Origin: Rubellimicrobium aerolatum
GTDB taxonomy: Bacteria > Pseudomonadota > Alphaproteobacteria > Rhodobacterales > Rhodobacteraceae
Direction of reading: 5' to 3'
Assembly: GCF_017872975.1 (NCBI RefSeq)
Contig: NZ_JAGGJP010000008.1
Coordinates: forward strand, 62,001 to 126,000
Length of the DNA: 64,000 nucleotides
Part shown: positions 52,499 through 61,724 of the stretch, one piece after another
Layout of the letters: every line of letters begins with the position of its first letter
How positions within the stretch are numbered: the stretch's first letter is position 1
The notes under the pieces: model-generated
The model's input: the letters and a program-made list of their open reading frames with translations, nothing else
What the model was told of the DNA's origin: nothing
The model's database searches: none
Made by a program: the position numbers and the translations under genes

Positions 52499-54309
52499 GC
52501 CTCGCCGAACCCCTCCGTTCCGGGGCCGCCCAGGCCCCGGACGGCGCCCCGGTCCTCTCGGTCGAGGGGCTGTCGGTGTCGGTCGCCACCGAGGGCGGAT
52601 CGCGCCCCCTCGTCCAGGGCATCTCCTTCGCGCTGCGGCGCGGAGAGACGCTGGCCATCGCCGGCGAATCCGGGTCGGGCAAGTCCATCACCTCGCTCGC
52701 CGTCATGGGGCTGCTGCCCGCGAACGTCCGGGCCACGGCGGGAACGGTGCGGCTCGGGGCCACCGACCTCCTGCGGCTCCCCGAATCGCGGATGCGCGCC
52801 ATCCGGGGCGACCGCGTCGCCATGATCTTCCAGGAGCCGATGACCTCGCTCAACCCGGTGATGACCGTGGGCGCGCAACTGGCCGAGGCGATCCGGGCCC
52901 ACGCGCCGCTGCCCCGCCGCGCGGCCCGTGCGCGGGCTCTCGACGCCCTGCGCGCCGTCCGGCTGTCCGAGCCCGAGCGGCGGCTCGACCAATACCCCCA
53001 CGAGCTGTCCGGCGGGATGCGCCAGCGGGTGATGATCGCCATGGCGCTGGCGCTGAAGCCGGACGTCCTCATCGCCGACGAGCCGACGACCGCGCTCGAC
53101 GTGACCGTGCAGCGCGAGGTGCTGGACCTCCTGCGCGAGCTTCGGCGCGAGACGGGGACGGCCCTGGTCCTCATCACCCACGACATGGGCGTGGTGGCCG
53201 AGATGGCCGACCGCGTGGTCGTGATGAAGGACGGCCGCCTGGTCGAGGAGGGCCCCGTCGCCCGCATCTTCGCCGCGCCGCGCCAGCCCTACACCCGCGC
53301 GCTCCTCGCCGCCGTGCCCCGCATGGGGACGCGCCCGCCCGCCGACGTGCCCGCCGACGCGCCCGCGCTCCCGTCCGCGCCGCCGGTCTGCACCTTGCGC
53401 GACCTCACGGTGCGCTTCGACATCGGGCGCGGGCTCCTCGGGCGGCCCACCCACCGCGTCCACGCCGTCGAGGGCGTGTCCTTCGACATCCGCGCGGCCG
53501 AGACCTTCGCGCTGGTGGGCGAATCCGGCTGCGGCAAGTCTACCATCGCCAGGGCCATCGCCGGCCTCGTGCCCTTCGCGGGCGGGATCGACCTCGCGGG
53601 CCACGAGCTGCGAGGGCAGGGGGACGTGACCCGCGCCGTGCGCCGCGACGCGCAGATCGTCTTCCAGGACCCCGCCGCTGCGCTCGACCCCCGGATGCGC
53701 GTCGGCGACCTCGTGGCCGAGCCGCTGGTCATCCACGGCATCGGCACCCGCGACGAACGGCGCGCGACCGTCGAATCCCTCTTCGAGCGCGTGGGCCTGT
53801 CGCGGACCCAGCTCGACCGCTACCCGCACGAGTTCTCGGGCGGGCAGCGGCAGCGCGTCTGCATCGCCCGCGCCCTGGCGCTCCGCCCCCGGCTGATCGT
53901 CGCCGACGAGAGCGTGTCGGCGCTCGACGTGTCGGTGCAGGCGCGCGTGCTGGCCCTCCTGCGCGAGTTGCAGGACGACATGGGCGTGTCCTTCCTGTTC
54001 ATCTCGCACGACATGGCGGTGGTCGATTCCATCGCCGACCGCGTGGCGGTGATGTTCCTCGGGCAGATCCTGGAGATGGGCACCCGCGCGCAGGTCTTCG
54101 GCGACCCCCGCCACCCCTACACCCGCCGCCTGATCGAGGCGGTGCCCGTTCCCGACCCGACCCATGTCCGTCCCCCGCGCGACCGGCTGGCCTCCGAGGT
54201 GCCAAGCCCCGTGCGCCGCCGGGACGACCCGCCGCGCCGTCTGCGCCTCCGCGATGTCGGGGACGGCCATCTGGTCTCGGAGCCCGGACCGCCGGGCGAA
54301 CCCGTCTGA
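52495..54309 (+). CDS. ABC transporter ATP-binding protein with two domains (DppD-DppF fusion)
   Basis: 604 residues. Domain 1 has Walker A AGESGSGKSITSLAVM, signature LSGGMRQRVMIAMAL and Walker B VLIADEPTTALDVT. Domain 2, from about residue 305, has GESGCGKSTIARAIAG, FSGGQRQRVCIARAL and LIVADESVSALDVS (Ser replacing the usual Pro). Each is followed by the HPYTRxLL-type tail of oligopeptide transporters. It supplies both ATPases of the amide transporter in one chain. The GTG start overlaps the acetamidase stop by four bases. Confidence 0.92.
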   Translation: MSLAEPLRSGAAQAPDGAPVLSVEGLSVSVATEGGSRPLVQGISFALRRGETLAIAGESGSGKSITSLAVMGLLPANVRATAGTVRLGATDLLRLPESRMRAIRGDRVAMIFQEPMTSLNPVMTVGAQLAEAIRAHAPLPRRAARARALDALRAVRLSEPERRLDQYPHELSGGMRQRVMIAMALALKPDVLIADEPTTALDVTVQREVLDLLRELRRETGTALVLITHDMGVVAEMADRVVVMKDGRLVEEGPVARIFAAPRQPYTRALLAAVPRMGTRPPADVPADAPALPSAPPVCTLRDLTVRFDIGRGLLGRPTHRVHAVEGVSFDIRAAETFALVGESGCGKSTIARAIAGLVPFAGGIDLAGHELRGQGDVTRAVRRDAQIVFQDPAAALDPRMRVGDLVAEPLVIHGIGTRDERRATVESLFERVGLSRTQLDRYPHEFSGGQRQRVCIARALALRPRLIVADESVSALDVSVQARVLALLRELQDDMGVSFLFISHDMAVVDSIADRVAVMFLGQILEMGTRAQVFGDPRHPYTRRLIEAVPVPDPTHVRPPRDRLASEVPSPVRRRDDPPRRLRLRDVGDGHLVSEPGPPGEPV

Positions 54310-54353
54310 TCCCTCCCGGGGCACCGACCGGGCCTGCGGTCGCTGAGGAGGGA
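54310..54353 (+). terminator. terminator-like hairpin at the end of the amide operon
   Basis: Outer stem TCCCTCC with GGAGGGA and inner stem CGACCG-GGCCTG-CGGTCG, starting right at the stop codon of the ATPase gene. No T-run follows, so termination may be weak or Rho-assisted. The remaining ~260 bases to the next gene hold no recognised feature. Confidence 0.5.
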
Positions 54354-54615
54354 ACGCAGCCGTGCGCGGCGCGCGGCCCTGCCGTCCCATCCCGCCCGTC
54401 CGTCCAGGCCCGATGGCCGGCAGGCCTCGCCGCCGCCGGTCCGGGCTCGGACCGGCATGGGGCCCGGCCGCGCGATCGAGGCCGCCCCGCCCGGCCGGAT
54501 TTGTCATCGCTTTGTCAGCCATGATGCGATCCCGCCCGCATCCCCTTGTATCGTCGGGCTCCACCCTTGATGATGGGCGGGAAAAGCGAATGACATCCTG
54601 CTTGGGGCCAAGCCT

Positions 54616-55653
54616 TTGACGGTGCAGCTAGCCATCCTGGCCGACGATCTAACCGGGGCGCTCGATTCGGCGGCGCCGTTCGCGGCGCGCGGCTGCCGGG
54701 TGGAGGTCGCCCTGTGGCCGGGCGCCACCGCGGGCGCCTGCGCGCAGGGGGCGGAGGTCGTCTCCGTCAGCACCCGCTCGCGCGAGCTGACGGCCGAGGA
54801 GGCCAGGGCCGCGACCGCCCGCGCGGCGGCCGCGCTGCCGCCGGGAACGCGCATCTTCAAGAAGATCGACTCGCGCCTGAAGGGGAACATCGAGGCGGAA
54901 CTATCGGCGCTGGCCTTCTCCCGCGCGCTGGTGGTCCCGGCGATCGTCGATTTCGGACGGGTCGTGAGGAACGGGGCCGTGACGGGCTTCGGCGTCGATG
55001 GATCGATCCCGGTCGCGCCGGCCCTGGGCCGCTTCGCGGAGCGGTGCACGATCCCGGACGTGGGCAGCGACGAGGAGATGCGGGCGGCGCTCGACGGGGC
55101 AGGGGGCCTCGACCTGCTGGTCGGCGCGCGCGGGCTGGCCGAGGCGCTGGCGCGACGGGAGACGGGGACCAGGGAGCCGGTCGCGCCCGCCCTGGCCGGT
55201 CCGAGGGGGCTTTTCGTCGTCGGCTCGCGAGACCCGATCACGCTGGCGCAGGTCGAGGCCCTGCGGGACCGGGCCGGGGTTCTCCACGTGGCCGCGCCCA
55301 ACGGGGTCTTCGACGCGCAGGCGATCCTCGCGGCGGAGGCGGACCTTGTGCTGGTCCAGGCCGTGCCGGGGGATCGCGCGCTCCCGCCCGCTGCTGTCGC
55401 GGCCAACCTGGCCCGGCATCTGCCGCCGCTCGTCCCGGCCTGCTGCGGCACGCTGCTCCTGACCGGCGGCGCCACGGCCGAGGCCGTGCTCGCCGCCCTG
55501 GGCATCGACCGCCTGAGCCTGCTGGGCGAGTGCCTGCCCGGCCTTCCGGTCGGTCGGTCGGGCGATCTCACGGTCGTCGCCAAGTCCGGCGGCTTCGGCG
55601 ACGCCGGGACGCTCGCGCGCGTGGCCGACCTGATCGGGGGGGCGAGCCAGTGA
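54616..55653 (+). CDS. four-carbon acid sugar kinase family protein (DtnK/OtnK-like)
   Basis: About 345 residues. LAILADDLTGALDSAAPFA, IFKKIDSRLKGNIEAELSAL and LLLTGGATAEAVLAAL with VVAKSGGFGDAGTL are the signature segments of this kinase family (formerly DUF1537). Members phosphorylate D-threonate, L-threonate, D-erythronate or related acids at C4. The start is TTG 54616; GTG at 54622 is equally possible. The partner dehydrogenase of the PdxA2 type is encoded at 58425-59378, which supports a threonate-like pathway. It overlaps its regulator gene by four bases. Confidence 0.85.
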   Translation: MTVQLAILADDLTGALDSAAPFAARGCRVEVALWPGATAGACAQGAEVVSVSTRSRELTAEEARAATARAAAALPPGTRIFKKIDSRLKGNIEAELSALAFSRALVVPAIVDFGRVVRNGAVTGFGVDGSIPVAPALGRFAERCTIPDVGSDEEMRAALDGAGGLDLLVGARGLAEALARRETGTREPVAPALAGPRGLFVVGSRDPITLAQVEALRDRAGVLHVAAPNGVFDAQAILAAEADLVLVQAVPGDRALPPAAVAANLARHLPPLVPACCGTLLLTGGATAEAVLAALGIDRLSLLGECLPGLPVGRSGDLTVVAKSGGFGDAGTLARVADLIGGASQ

Positions 55654-56381
55654 GTCCCGCAGCCGACGGCCTGGGCCGAAAGAGCCTCGCCGACGTGGTG
55701 TTCGACCGGATGCACCGGGCCATCAAGTCCGGCGCCTACAAGCCGGACGAGCGCCTGCCCACCGAGCACGAGCTGTCCGCCGAGTTCGAGGTGTCGCGCC
55801 CCATCGTGCGCGAGGCGCTGCGCCGCCTGCGCGAGCAGGGGCTGATCTATTCGCGGCAGGGCGCGGGGAGCTTCGTCCGCTCCATCGGTCTCAAGCAGCC
55901 CCTGGGCTTCGGGCAGCTGGAGAACGTGTCCGACCTGCTCAACTGCTACGAGTTCCGCCTGACGCTGGAGCCCGAAGGGGCGGCGCTCGCGGCCGAGCGG
56001 CACCGGCCTGCGACGCTGGCCCCCATCGAGGCCGCGCTGGAGATGCTGCGCGACGCCACCAACCGGCAGTCGCACCGCGAGGACGCCGACTTCGAGTTCC
56101 ACCTCGCCATCGCGCTGGCGGCGGAGAACACCTACTTCTCGACCGCGCTGGAGGCGCTCAAGGACCACATCGCGGTCGGGATGCGCTTCCACGGCATCTC
56201 GGTGAAGCGCGACAGCACAGGCCTGTCCCGCGTGTTCGGGGAGCACGCCGCGATCTTCGAGGCGATCCGCGCCCGCGACGGGGTCCGGGCGCGCGACCTG
56301 ATGCGGAGCCACCTGACGGGCTCGCGCGAACGCCTGTTCGAGCGCCGGCGTCCCGCCGAGGGCGAGATGGTCGCCGAGTAG
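55650..56381 (+). CDS. GntR family regulator, FadR/FCD type
   Basis: 243 residues. The helix-turn-helix (about 15-80) includes LADVVFDRMHRAIKSGAYKP, EHELSAEFEVSRPIVREALR and RQGAGSFVRS. The FCD domain (about 95-230) contains CYEFRLTLEPEGAALAAERH and DADFEFHLAIALAAENTYF. The GTG start overlaps the kinase stop by four bases. It probably controls the kinase and the facing operon from the 60.6 kb divergent region; this is inferred from context. No clear operator was identified. Confidence 0.9.
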   Translation: MSPAADGLGRKSLADVVFDRMHRAIKSGAYKPDERLPTEHELSAEFEVSRPIVREALRRLREQGLIYSRQGAGSFVRSIGLKQPLGFGQLENVSDLLNCYEFRLTLEPEGAALAAERHRPATLAPIEAALEMLRDATNRQSHREDADFEFHLAIALAAENTYFSTALEALKDHIAVGMRFHGISVKRDSTGLSRVFGEHAAIFEAIRARDGVRARDLMRSHLTGSRERLFERRRPAEGEMVAE

Positions 56382-56383
56382 GC

Positions 56384-57505
56384 TCAGAACGCGGCCTGGT
56401 AGATGGAGAGGACGTCGCCCTCGCTCATGTCGCGGGGGTTGTTGTCCATCAGGCGGCGGATGCCGTGGGCGTCGCGGGCGAAGCGGGGAAGCTGGCCCTC
56501 GGTCGCGCCGTGGGCCTTGAGGCTCATCTCGACGCCGAGCCGGGCGCAGAAGCCGTGCGCGGCCCGGAGCAGGTCCTCGTCGGCGGTCCGCTCCACGAGG
56601 CCGAGGGCGCGGACGATCTCGGCGGTCTTTGCGGGGGCGACGGGCTCGTTGTAGGCCAGGACGTGCGGGAAGATGATCGCGTTGGCGAGGCCGTGCGGCA
56701 GGTGCAGGAGCGTGCCCAACGGATAGGCGAGCGCGTGGCCCGCCGCCGTGTTGACCGGACCGAGGCAGATCCCGCCGTAGAAGGAGGCCAGCATCATGCC
56801 CTCGCGCGCCTGGGTGTCCGAGCCGTCGGCGACGGCGCGGGCGAGAAAGCGGCCCACGAGGTCGATGCCCATGCGGGCGAAGCCGTCGATCACCGGATGG
56901 GCGTTCACGTTGGTGAAGGCCTCGACGCAATGGGCCATGGCGTCGATCCCCGTCGCTGCCGTCACCGCGGGCGGAACGGAATAGGTCAGCTCGGGGTCCA
57001 GCACCGCAAGGTCGGCGATGAGGTGCGGGCTCTCCACGGCGATCTTGGCGCCCTGTCCCGGATCGGTGACGAGCGCGCGGATGCCCGCCTCGGACCCCGT
57101 GCCGGCCGTGGTGGCGACCTGCGCCAGCCGCGTGCGCCGTCCGGCCACGCGGTTCGGGCCAGCCACGTCCCGAAGCCCCTGGTCGCCGTCCCAGAGAGCG
57201 GCCACGAGCTTCGCCACGTCGAGGACCGACCCGCCGCCGAGACCCACCACGAGGTCGGGCCGGGCCTCGCGCGCGGCGGCCAGGGCCGCCTCGAAGGTCG
57301 GGATGTCGGGCTCGCCGGGGATGGCGTCGAAGACGGCGACCCGGCCCCTGAGGCCCAGCCGGTCCACGAAGCCGGAGGTGTGCGGCGTCGCCAGGACGAA
57401 GACGCGGGCGGCGTCCTCGGCCCAGGCGCCGACGCGGGCCGAGGCGCCCGCGCCGATCTCGAGCCGCTTGGGCTGGTGCAGGGTGATGATGCGGGACTTG
57501 GACAT
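56384..57505 (-). CDS. iron-containing alcohol dehydrogenase family protein
   Basis: 373 residues. An NAD-binding N-terminus (DLVVGLGGGSVLDVAKLVAA) is followed by a helical metal domain with TTAGTGSEAGIRALVTDPG, TGIDAMAHCVEAFTN and LPHGLANAIIFPHVLAYN, which provide the metal-binding His residues. The family reduces aldehydes or oxidises alcohols. As the last gene of the operon sialidase-fold / PdxA2 / DHDPS-family / ADH, it may process an aldehyde made by the aldolase. It lies 14 bases after the aldolase stop and is convergent with gntR, two bases apart. Confidence 0.9.
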   Translation of the reverse strand: MSKSRIITLHQPKRLEIGAGASARVGAWAEDAARVFVLATPHTSGFVDRLGLRGRVAVFDAIPGEPDIPTFEAALAAAREARPDLVVGLGGGSVLDVAKLVAALWDGDQGLRDVAGPNRVAGRRTRLAQVATTAGTGSEAGIRALVTDPGQGAKIAVESPHLIADLAVLDPELTYSVPPAVTAATGIDAMAHCVEAFTNVNAHPVIDGFARMGIDLVGRFLARAVADGSDTQAREGMMLASFYGGICLGPVNTAAGHALAYPLGTLLHLPHGLANAIIFPHVLAYNEPVAPAKTAEIVRALGLVERTADEDLLRAAHGFCARLGVEMSLKAHGATEGQLPRFARDAHGIRRLMDNNPRDMSEGDVLSIYQAAF

Positions 57506-57519
57506 GGCGGGACCCCTTC

Positions 57520-58428
57520 TCAGAGCGCTTCGAGACGGGCCATCTCGGCCCAGACCTTCTCGCGCTCGGGCTCGGAGAGCGGCGTGAAGGGCGGATGGAT
57601 GTGGAGCCAGCCTCCGTCGCCCCGCCGACGGGCGAGCATGGTCTTGACGGTGGGGAGCTGGACATAGGCGTTGGTCAGGTTGCGCCAGGCGACGATGGTC
57701 TCCTGCGCCGCCTTGACCTCCTCGGACTTCGCGGGGTCGTCCCAGTGGTCGTAGACCACCCGCAGCTCGCGCGCGACGACGTTCGAGGAGGCAGTGATGC
57801 AGCCCGCCCCGCCGGCCTGCAGCACGGGCAGCAGCAGCGGGTCGGCCCCGGCGAGGACGCCGAAACCGGGGAAGCGGGCGGACATGGCCTCCATGTTCTC
57901 GATCTTGCCGTCGCTGTCCTTGATGCCGACCACCGTGTCGGGGAAGGCCTCGCGCAGCATGGCGATGAGCGAATGGCCGATCGGCACGCCGGTCAGCATG
58001 GGGATGTGGTAGAGCAGGACGCGCAGCCGGTCGTCGCCCACGCCCTCGATGACGCGGGCGTAGAAGCGGAACAGCCCCTCGTCCGAGAAGGCCTTGTAGT
58101 AGAAGGGCGGCAGCATCACGACGCCCCTGGCCCCCGCCTGCACGGCATGGCGGGTGAGCGCGACCGTGTCGGTCACGGAGGGAACCGAGGTGCCGGGAAG
58201 GAGCGCGTCGGCGGGGACGCCCGCCTCCAGCGCCGCCTCGAGCAGGTCCATCCGCTCGCGCAGGCCGAAGCTCGCGGCCTCGCCGGTCGAGCCCAGGAGG
58301 GCGACGCCGTGGCAGCCTTCGTCGAGGAGCGCCCGCGCGTGGGCCCCGAACAGCCGCAGGTCGGGCGTGCCGTCCTCCCGCAGGGGGGTGGCGGCGGCGC
58401 AGTAGACGCCTTCGATGGCGAAGCTCAT
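57520..58428 (-). CDS. dihydrodipicolinate synthase family aldolase
   Basis: 302 residues. [20 protein letters not shown] is the substrate loop, [13 protein letters not shown] carries the catalytic Tyr, and [15 protein letters not shown] carries the Schiff-base Lys. The family includes dihydrodipicolinate synthase, N-acetylneuraminate lyase, KDG aldolase and related enzymes. Next to a sialidase-fold gene a sialic-acid lyase was considered, but the rest of a sialic acid pathway is missing. It is translationally coupled to the PdxA2-like gene (four-base overlap). Confidence 0.9.
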   Translation of the reverse strand: MSFAIEGVYCAAATPLREDGTPDLRLFGAHARALLDEGCHGVALLGSTGEAASFGLRERMDLLEAALEAGVPADALLPGTSVPSVTDTVALTRHAVQAGARGVVMLPPFYYKAFSDEGLFRFYARVIEGVGDDRLRVLLYHIPMLTGVPIGHSLIAMLREAFPDTVVGIKDSDGKIENMEAMSARFPGFGVLAGADPLLLPVLQAGGAGCITASSNVVARELRVVYDHWDDPAKSEEVKAAQETIVAWRNLTNAYVQLPTVKTMLARRRGDGGWLHIHPPFTPLSEPEREKVWAEMARLEAL

Positions 58429-59378
58429 TGGGCGCGTCCCCCCTGGACCAGCTTGCGGGCGTAGGCGATGGCCGCGTTCATGTTGCCGTGGTCGGCGAGG
58501 CCCTTGCCCGCGATGTCGAAGGCGGTGCCGTGATCGACCGAGGTGCGGTCGATGGGCAGCTCGACCGACACGTTGACTGCCGTGTCGAAGGCCACGAGCT
58601 TGATCGGGATGTGGCCCTGGTCGTGGTATTGCGCCACCACGAGGTCGAAGGCCCCCGAATAGGCGCGGTGGAACACCGTGTCGGCCGAGATCGGCCCCAA
58701 GGCGTCGATGCCCTCGGCCCGCGCGGCGGCGACCGCCGGGGCGATCCTCTCGTCGTCCTCGGTGCCGAAGAGGCCGTTCTCGCCGCAATGCGGGTTCAGG
58801 CCGGCGACGGCGATGCGCGGCGCAATGATGCCGATCCGCTTCAGATGCGCGTTCCCGGCGCGTATCGTCGCCAGCACCCGCTCGGGCGTCAGCCGCTCGA
58901 TGGCCTCCCGCAGCGAGACATGGGTGGAGACATGGATGACCTTGAGCCGGTCCGAGGCAAGCAGCATGTAGGCCGCCTTGGACTCTGTGAGCGACCGCAG
59001 CATCCCGGTGTGGCCGTCGTAGTGGTGGCCGGCGGCGTTCAGCGCCTCCTTGTTGATCGGCGCGGTGACGAGGCAGCCGATCCGCCCGGCCTCGGCGTCG
59101 CGCACGGCCTTCTCGATGAAGCGGAAGGCCGCGTCGCCGGCGACGGGGGAAAGGCGGCCCCAGGGCAGCGGGGCGCCCTCGACCGGCAGGTCCACGACTT
59201 GGCCCGTCAGGTCCAGTTCGATCCCCAGCACGGCCCTTACCGCCTCCAGGGTCGGAAGGTTCCCGTAGATGCGGGTGCGGGCGCGGTCGGCCTCGGTCAT
59301 CTCGGCCAGGGCGCGGACGCAGATCTCGGGGCCGACCCCGGCGGGGTCGCCCATGGTGATGCCGATGATGTCGCTCAT
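58425..59378 (-). CDS. PdxA family dehydrogenase (PdxA2-like)
   Basis: 317 residues. [20 protein letters not shown] at the start, [15 protein letters not shown] and [18 protein letters not shown] provide metal-binding residues, and [14 protein letters not shown] is the end motif. PdxA oxidises 4-phosphohydroxy-L-threonine in vitamin B6 synthesis. PdxA2 paralogues beside DtnK/OtnK-type kinases oxidise D-threonate or D-erythronate 4-phosphate to dihydroxyacetone phosphate. The kinase 4 kb away favours the catabolic role. It overlaps both neighbours by four bases. Confidence 0.9.
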   Translation of the reverse strand: MSDIIGITMGDPAGVGPEICVRALAEMTEADRARTRIYGNLPTLEAVRAVLGIELDLTGQVVDLPVEGAPLPWGRLSPVAGDAAFRFIEKAVRDAEAGRIGCLVTAPINKEALNAAGHHYDGHTGMLRSLTESKAAYMLLASDRLKVIHVSTHVSLREAIERLTPERVLATIRAGNAHLKRIGIIAPRIAVAGLNPHCGENGLFGTEDDERIAPAVAAARAEGIDALGPISADTVFHRAYSGAFDLVVAQYHDQGHIPIKLVAFDTAVNVSVELPIDRTSVDHGTAFDIAGKGLADHGNMNAAIAYARKLVQGGRAQ

Positions 59379-60565
59379 GCCGAGCCTCCGGTTGTGGTCC
59401 AGCCGGGCGCGAGGCGGACGTATCTGATCGCGCGGCGGTGGTAGGTGTAGGCGATGTGGAGCGCCCCATCCGGCCCTTCGAGGAGCCAGGGATACGACAT
59501 CTCCTTGTTGCGGCCGTCGGTGGAGTCGTTCGACGTGCAGGTGCCGGGGCCGTCCTCGATGACGATCCGGCGCGGGAAGCTGCGCCCCCCGTCCGAGGAC
59601 AGGCAGACCGCCACCGGCGCGCGGGGCACGCCCCAGACCGGCGCGCAGCCCCCGGCCGGGTCGGCGTCGGGCCGGGCGTCGTCCTCGCCCAGCTCGTCGT
59701 AGAGCGAGGCGCGGCGGTCCGGGGAGGTCGCGGCGGAGGCGGGGTTGCAGATCACCGCGACCTCGCCCGAGGCGAGCCGGATCGCGGCGAGGGAGGAGTT
59801 GTTGTTGGGAACGTCGGTCGGCTCGGGCGCGGACCAGCTTCGGCCGCCGTCGAGGCTCTCGGAGCGGTGGACGAAGTCGGCCTGCCGGCGGCGGTAGAAG
59901 GCGGCGTAGCGGCCGTCGCCCAAGAGCACGGGGCTCATGTGGACCGAGCCGATGGAGCCCGGCACCTCCTCCAGCGCCCAGGTCGCGCCCCCGTCGAGGG
60001 AGACGCCGACCGCCGCCACGTCGTGGCTGCCGTTCCACCTCTGGCCGGGCCGCTGGACGCAGCGGAAGATCGGCAGGAGCCAGGCCCCGTCCCCGCGCAC
60101 CACCACCGGCGCACGGATGAAGCAGCCAAGCGGCAGGTCGAGGAGCCGCCCCTCCTCCGCCGCGATCCGCGTCGGGTCCGCCGGATCGCGGTGGAGGCGG
60201 GCCATGCGGATGCGGCATTCGTCCTGGTTGCCCGCAGGCTGGGCCGTGTGGAACAGCCACAGCCCGCCGTCGGGCGCCGTGAAGACCACCGGGTTCTGCT
60301 CGGACCGCTGCGGATCGCCGCTGAGCGGCTGGGCCGGCCCCCAGGCCGAGGCCCCCGGCGGCAGGACCGAGGCGTGGATCGAGATGTCGGACTTACCCTC
60401 CAGCGTGCCGCCGAACCAGGCGCAGACCAGCGCCCCGTCCGGCAGCCACGCCAGGAAGGCGGCGTGGTTCTGCACCTTGGGCGAGGGCAGGAAGGCCTCA
60501 AGACGGCCGGGGTCCGTCTGGACCAGCGCGCCGGTCATGCGGGCGGCGATGTCGTCGGGTTCCAT
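59375..60565 (-). CDS. sialidase-fold (BNR repeat) hydrolase, cytoplasmic
   Basis: 396 residues. Three Asp-box-like repeats are visible: [24 protein letters not shown] and [11 protein letters not shown], typical of six-bladed sialidase propellers. [20 protein letters not shown] near the N-terminus is common in bacterial sialidase-family proteins. There is no signal peptide. It could be a glycosidase or a lyase on a transported sugar derivative rather than a true sialidase; the active-site Arg triad was not verified. It is first in the right-to-left operon and overlaps pdxA2 by four bases. Confidence 0.82.
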   Translation of the reverse strand: MEPDDIAARMTGALVQTDPGRLEAFLPSPKVQNHAAFLAWLPDGALVCAWFGGTLEGKSDISIHASVLPPGASAWGPAQPLSGDPQRSEQNPVVFTAPDGGLWLFHTAQPAGNQDECRIRMARLHRDPADPTRIAAEEGRLLDLPLGCFIRAPVVVRGDGAWLLPIFRCVQRPGQRWNGSHDVAAVGVSLDGGATWALEEVPGSIGSVHMSPVLLGDGRYAAFYRRRQADFVHRSESLDGGRSWSAPEPTDVPNNNSSLAAIRLASGEVAVICNPASAATSPDRRASLYDELGEDDARPDADPAGGCAPVWGVPRAPVAVCLSSDGGRSFPRRIVIEDGPGTCTSNDSTDGRNKEMSYPWLLEGPDGALHIAYTYHRRAIRYVRLAPGWTTTGGSA

Positions 60566-60808
60566 GCCGGGCTCCTCCTCCAGCGGATGGGCCGCACGTT
60601 CAACAGCCTCGCCATGTTGTCAAGTTGAAGTTGATGACATCGCTGGCCTTTGTCGAGGTTATGAGATGGAAAAGCGTTACGAAACATTATCTTGATGCCG
60701 AATCTGGAATAGCGACCCCGGCGAGGCGACGTAAGTGTTGACAAGATGGGGTCTCCTGTCCCATGGTCTGCCCGCCGGGCATGGAGGATGCCCGGAGCGG
60801 AGGAGCCT
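60566..60808. promoter_or_regulatory. divergent promoter region with TTGTCAA/TTGACAA pair
   Basis: Between the sialidase-fold gene and the DMT carrier the base composition is noticeably more AT-rich. TTGTCAAG at 60617-60624 and TTGACAAG at 60738-60745 share a core and are inverted relative to one another in TTGTCAA/TTGACAA. They may be half-sites of a regulator such as the GntR protein at 55650. A TTGACA -35-like box is also part of the second site. Confidence 0.35.
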
Positions 60809-61702
60809 TTGACCCGAGACGTGGGAAGAACTGCGCCCGTGGCCCACGCGGTGGGTCTGGCGGCCGTGGCCGCCGCCTTGGCCGCCGCCGACGCGGCCAT
60901 CGTCCGGGCGCTCGGCGGCTCGGTGCATCCCTTCGTGATCGGCTTCTTCCGCGCGGCCTTCGGCGCGCTCGCCGTCCTGCCCTGGATCGCCCTGCGGCCC
61001 GGCGTGCTGCGGACGGCCCATCCGCTGCGGCAGCACGCGCTGCGGGCGGGGCTGAAGCTGCTTGCCCTGGTCTCCTTCTTCGCGGCCTTCTCCCAGGGAC
61101 CTCTGACCGACGTGACGGCCATCGCCTTCACCGCGCCGGTCTTCGTCGTGATGGGCGCCGCCGTGGTTCTGGGGGAGCGGCCGGGGACCGTCGCGTTCCT
61201 CGCCGTGCTGGCCAGCCTCATGGGGGCGCTCCTCGTGATCCGCCCGGGCGGCGGCCCGCCGGCGGCGGGGCTGGGCTTCGCCCTGGTGGGCGCGCTGCTC
61301 ACCGCCCTCATCCAACTCATGCTCAAGTCCATGTCGTCCGGGGACCGAACCGACACGCTGGTCGCGTGGAACCTGCTGCTGACCGCGCCCATGGCCCTCG
61401 GGCCCTCCTTCCTGTTCTGGACCACGCCCAGCCTATCGGAAGGCGGGCTCCTGGCCCTCCAGGGCGTGCTCGGCGCGGCCTGCATGGCCTTCATGACCCA
61501 CGCCTTCAGCCTCGCGGACGCCTCCATCGTGGCGCCGGTGGACTTCCTGCGGCTGCCCCTCGTCGCCGCCATGGCCTACGCGTTCTTCGGCGAGGTGGCC
61601 GGCCCCGCGACCTGGCTGGGCGGGGCCATCATCTGCGGATCGGCCCTGGCGGCCTCGCGCCTGGCGCGCGCGGCCCCGGCCCGGACCGCCAGCAATCTCT
61701 GA
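60809..61702 (+). CDS. DMT superfamily (EamA) transporter
   Basis: About 297 residues with ten hydrophobic segments in two EamA repeats: repeat 1 FVIGFFRAAFGALAVLPWIA and TDVTAIAFTAPVFVVMGAAV; repeat 2 LQGVLGAACMAFMTHAFSLA and APVDFLRLPLVAAMAYAFFG. The TTG at 60809 has GGAGGAG at a good distance; an ATG at 60788 is an alternative but its ribosome site is too close. It may export or import a metabolite of the adjacent pathway; the substrate is unknown. A 22-base gap separates it from the binding-protein gene, so the two may be co-transcribed. Confidence 0.85.
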   Translation: MTRDVGRTAPVAHAVGLAAVAAALAAADAAIVRALGGSVHPFVIGFFRAAFGALAVLPWIALRPGVLRTAHPLRQHALRAGLKLLALVSFFAAFSQGPLTDVTAIAFTAPVFVVMGAAVVLGERPGTVAFLAVLASLMGALLVIRPGGGPPAAGLGFALVGALLTALIQLMLKSMSSGDRTDTLVAWNLLLTAPMALGPSFLFWTTPSLSEGGLLALQGVLGAACMAFMTHAFSLADASIVAPVDFLRLPLVAAMAYAFFGEVAGPATWLGGAIICGSALAASRLARAAPARTASNL

Positions 61703-61724
61703 TCGTCAACTGGGAGGAAGACGG

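Noticed and set aside
54504-57665. A 1053-residue minus-strand open frame
   Set aside because: It runs antisense through the kinase and regulator and out of frame through the alcohol dehydrogenase, all of which have recognisable domains. Its translation matches no domain.
57520-60565. Sialic acid catabolic operon (sialidase plus N-acetylneuraminate lyase)
   Set aside because: No NanK, NanE, NagA or NagB homologue is nearby, the sialidase-fold protein lacks a signal peptide, and PdxA2 plus a C4-acid kinase point to a different substrate.
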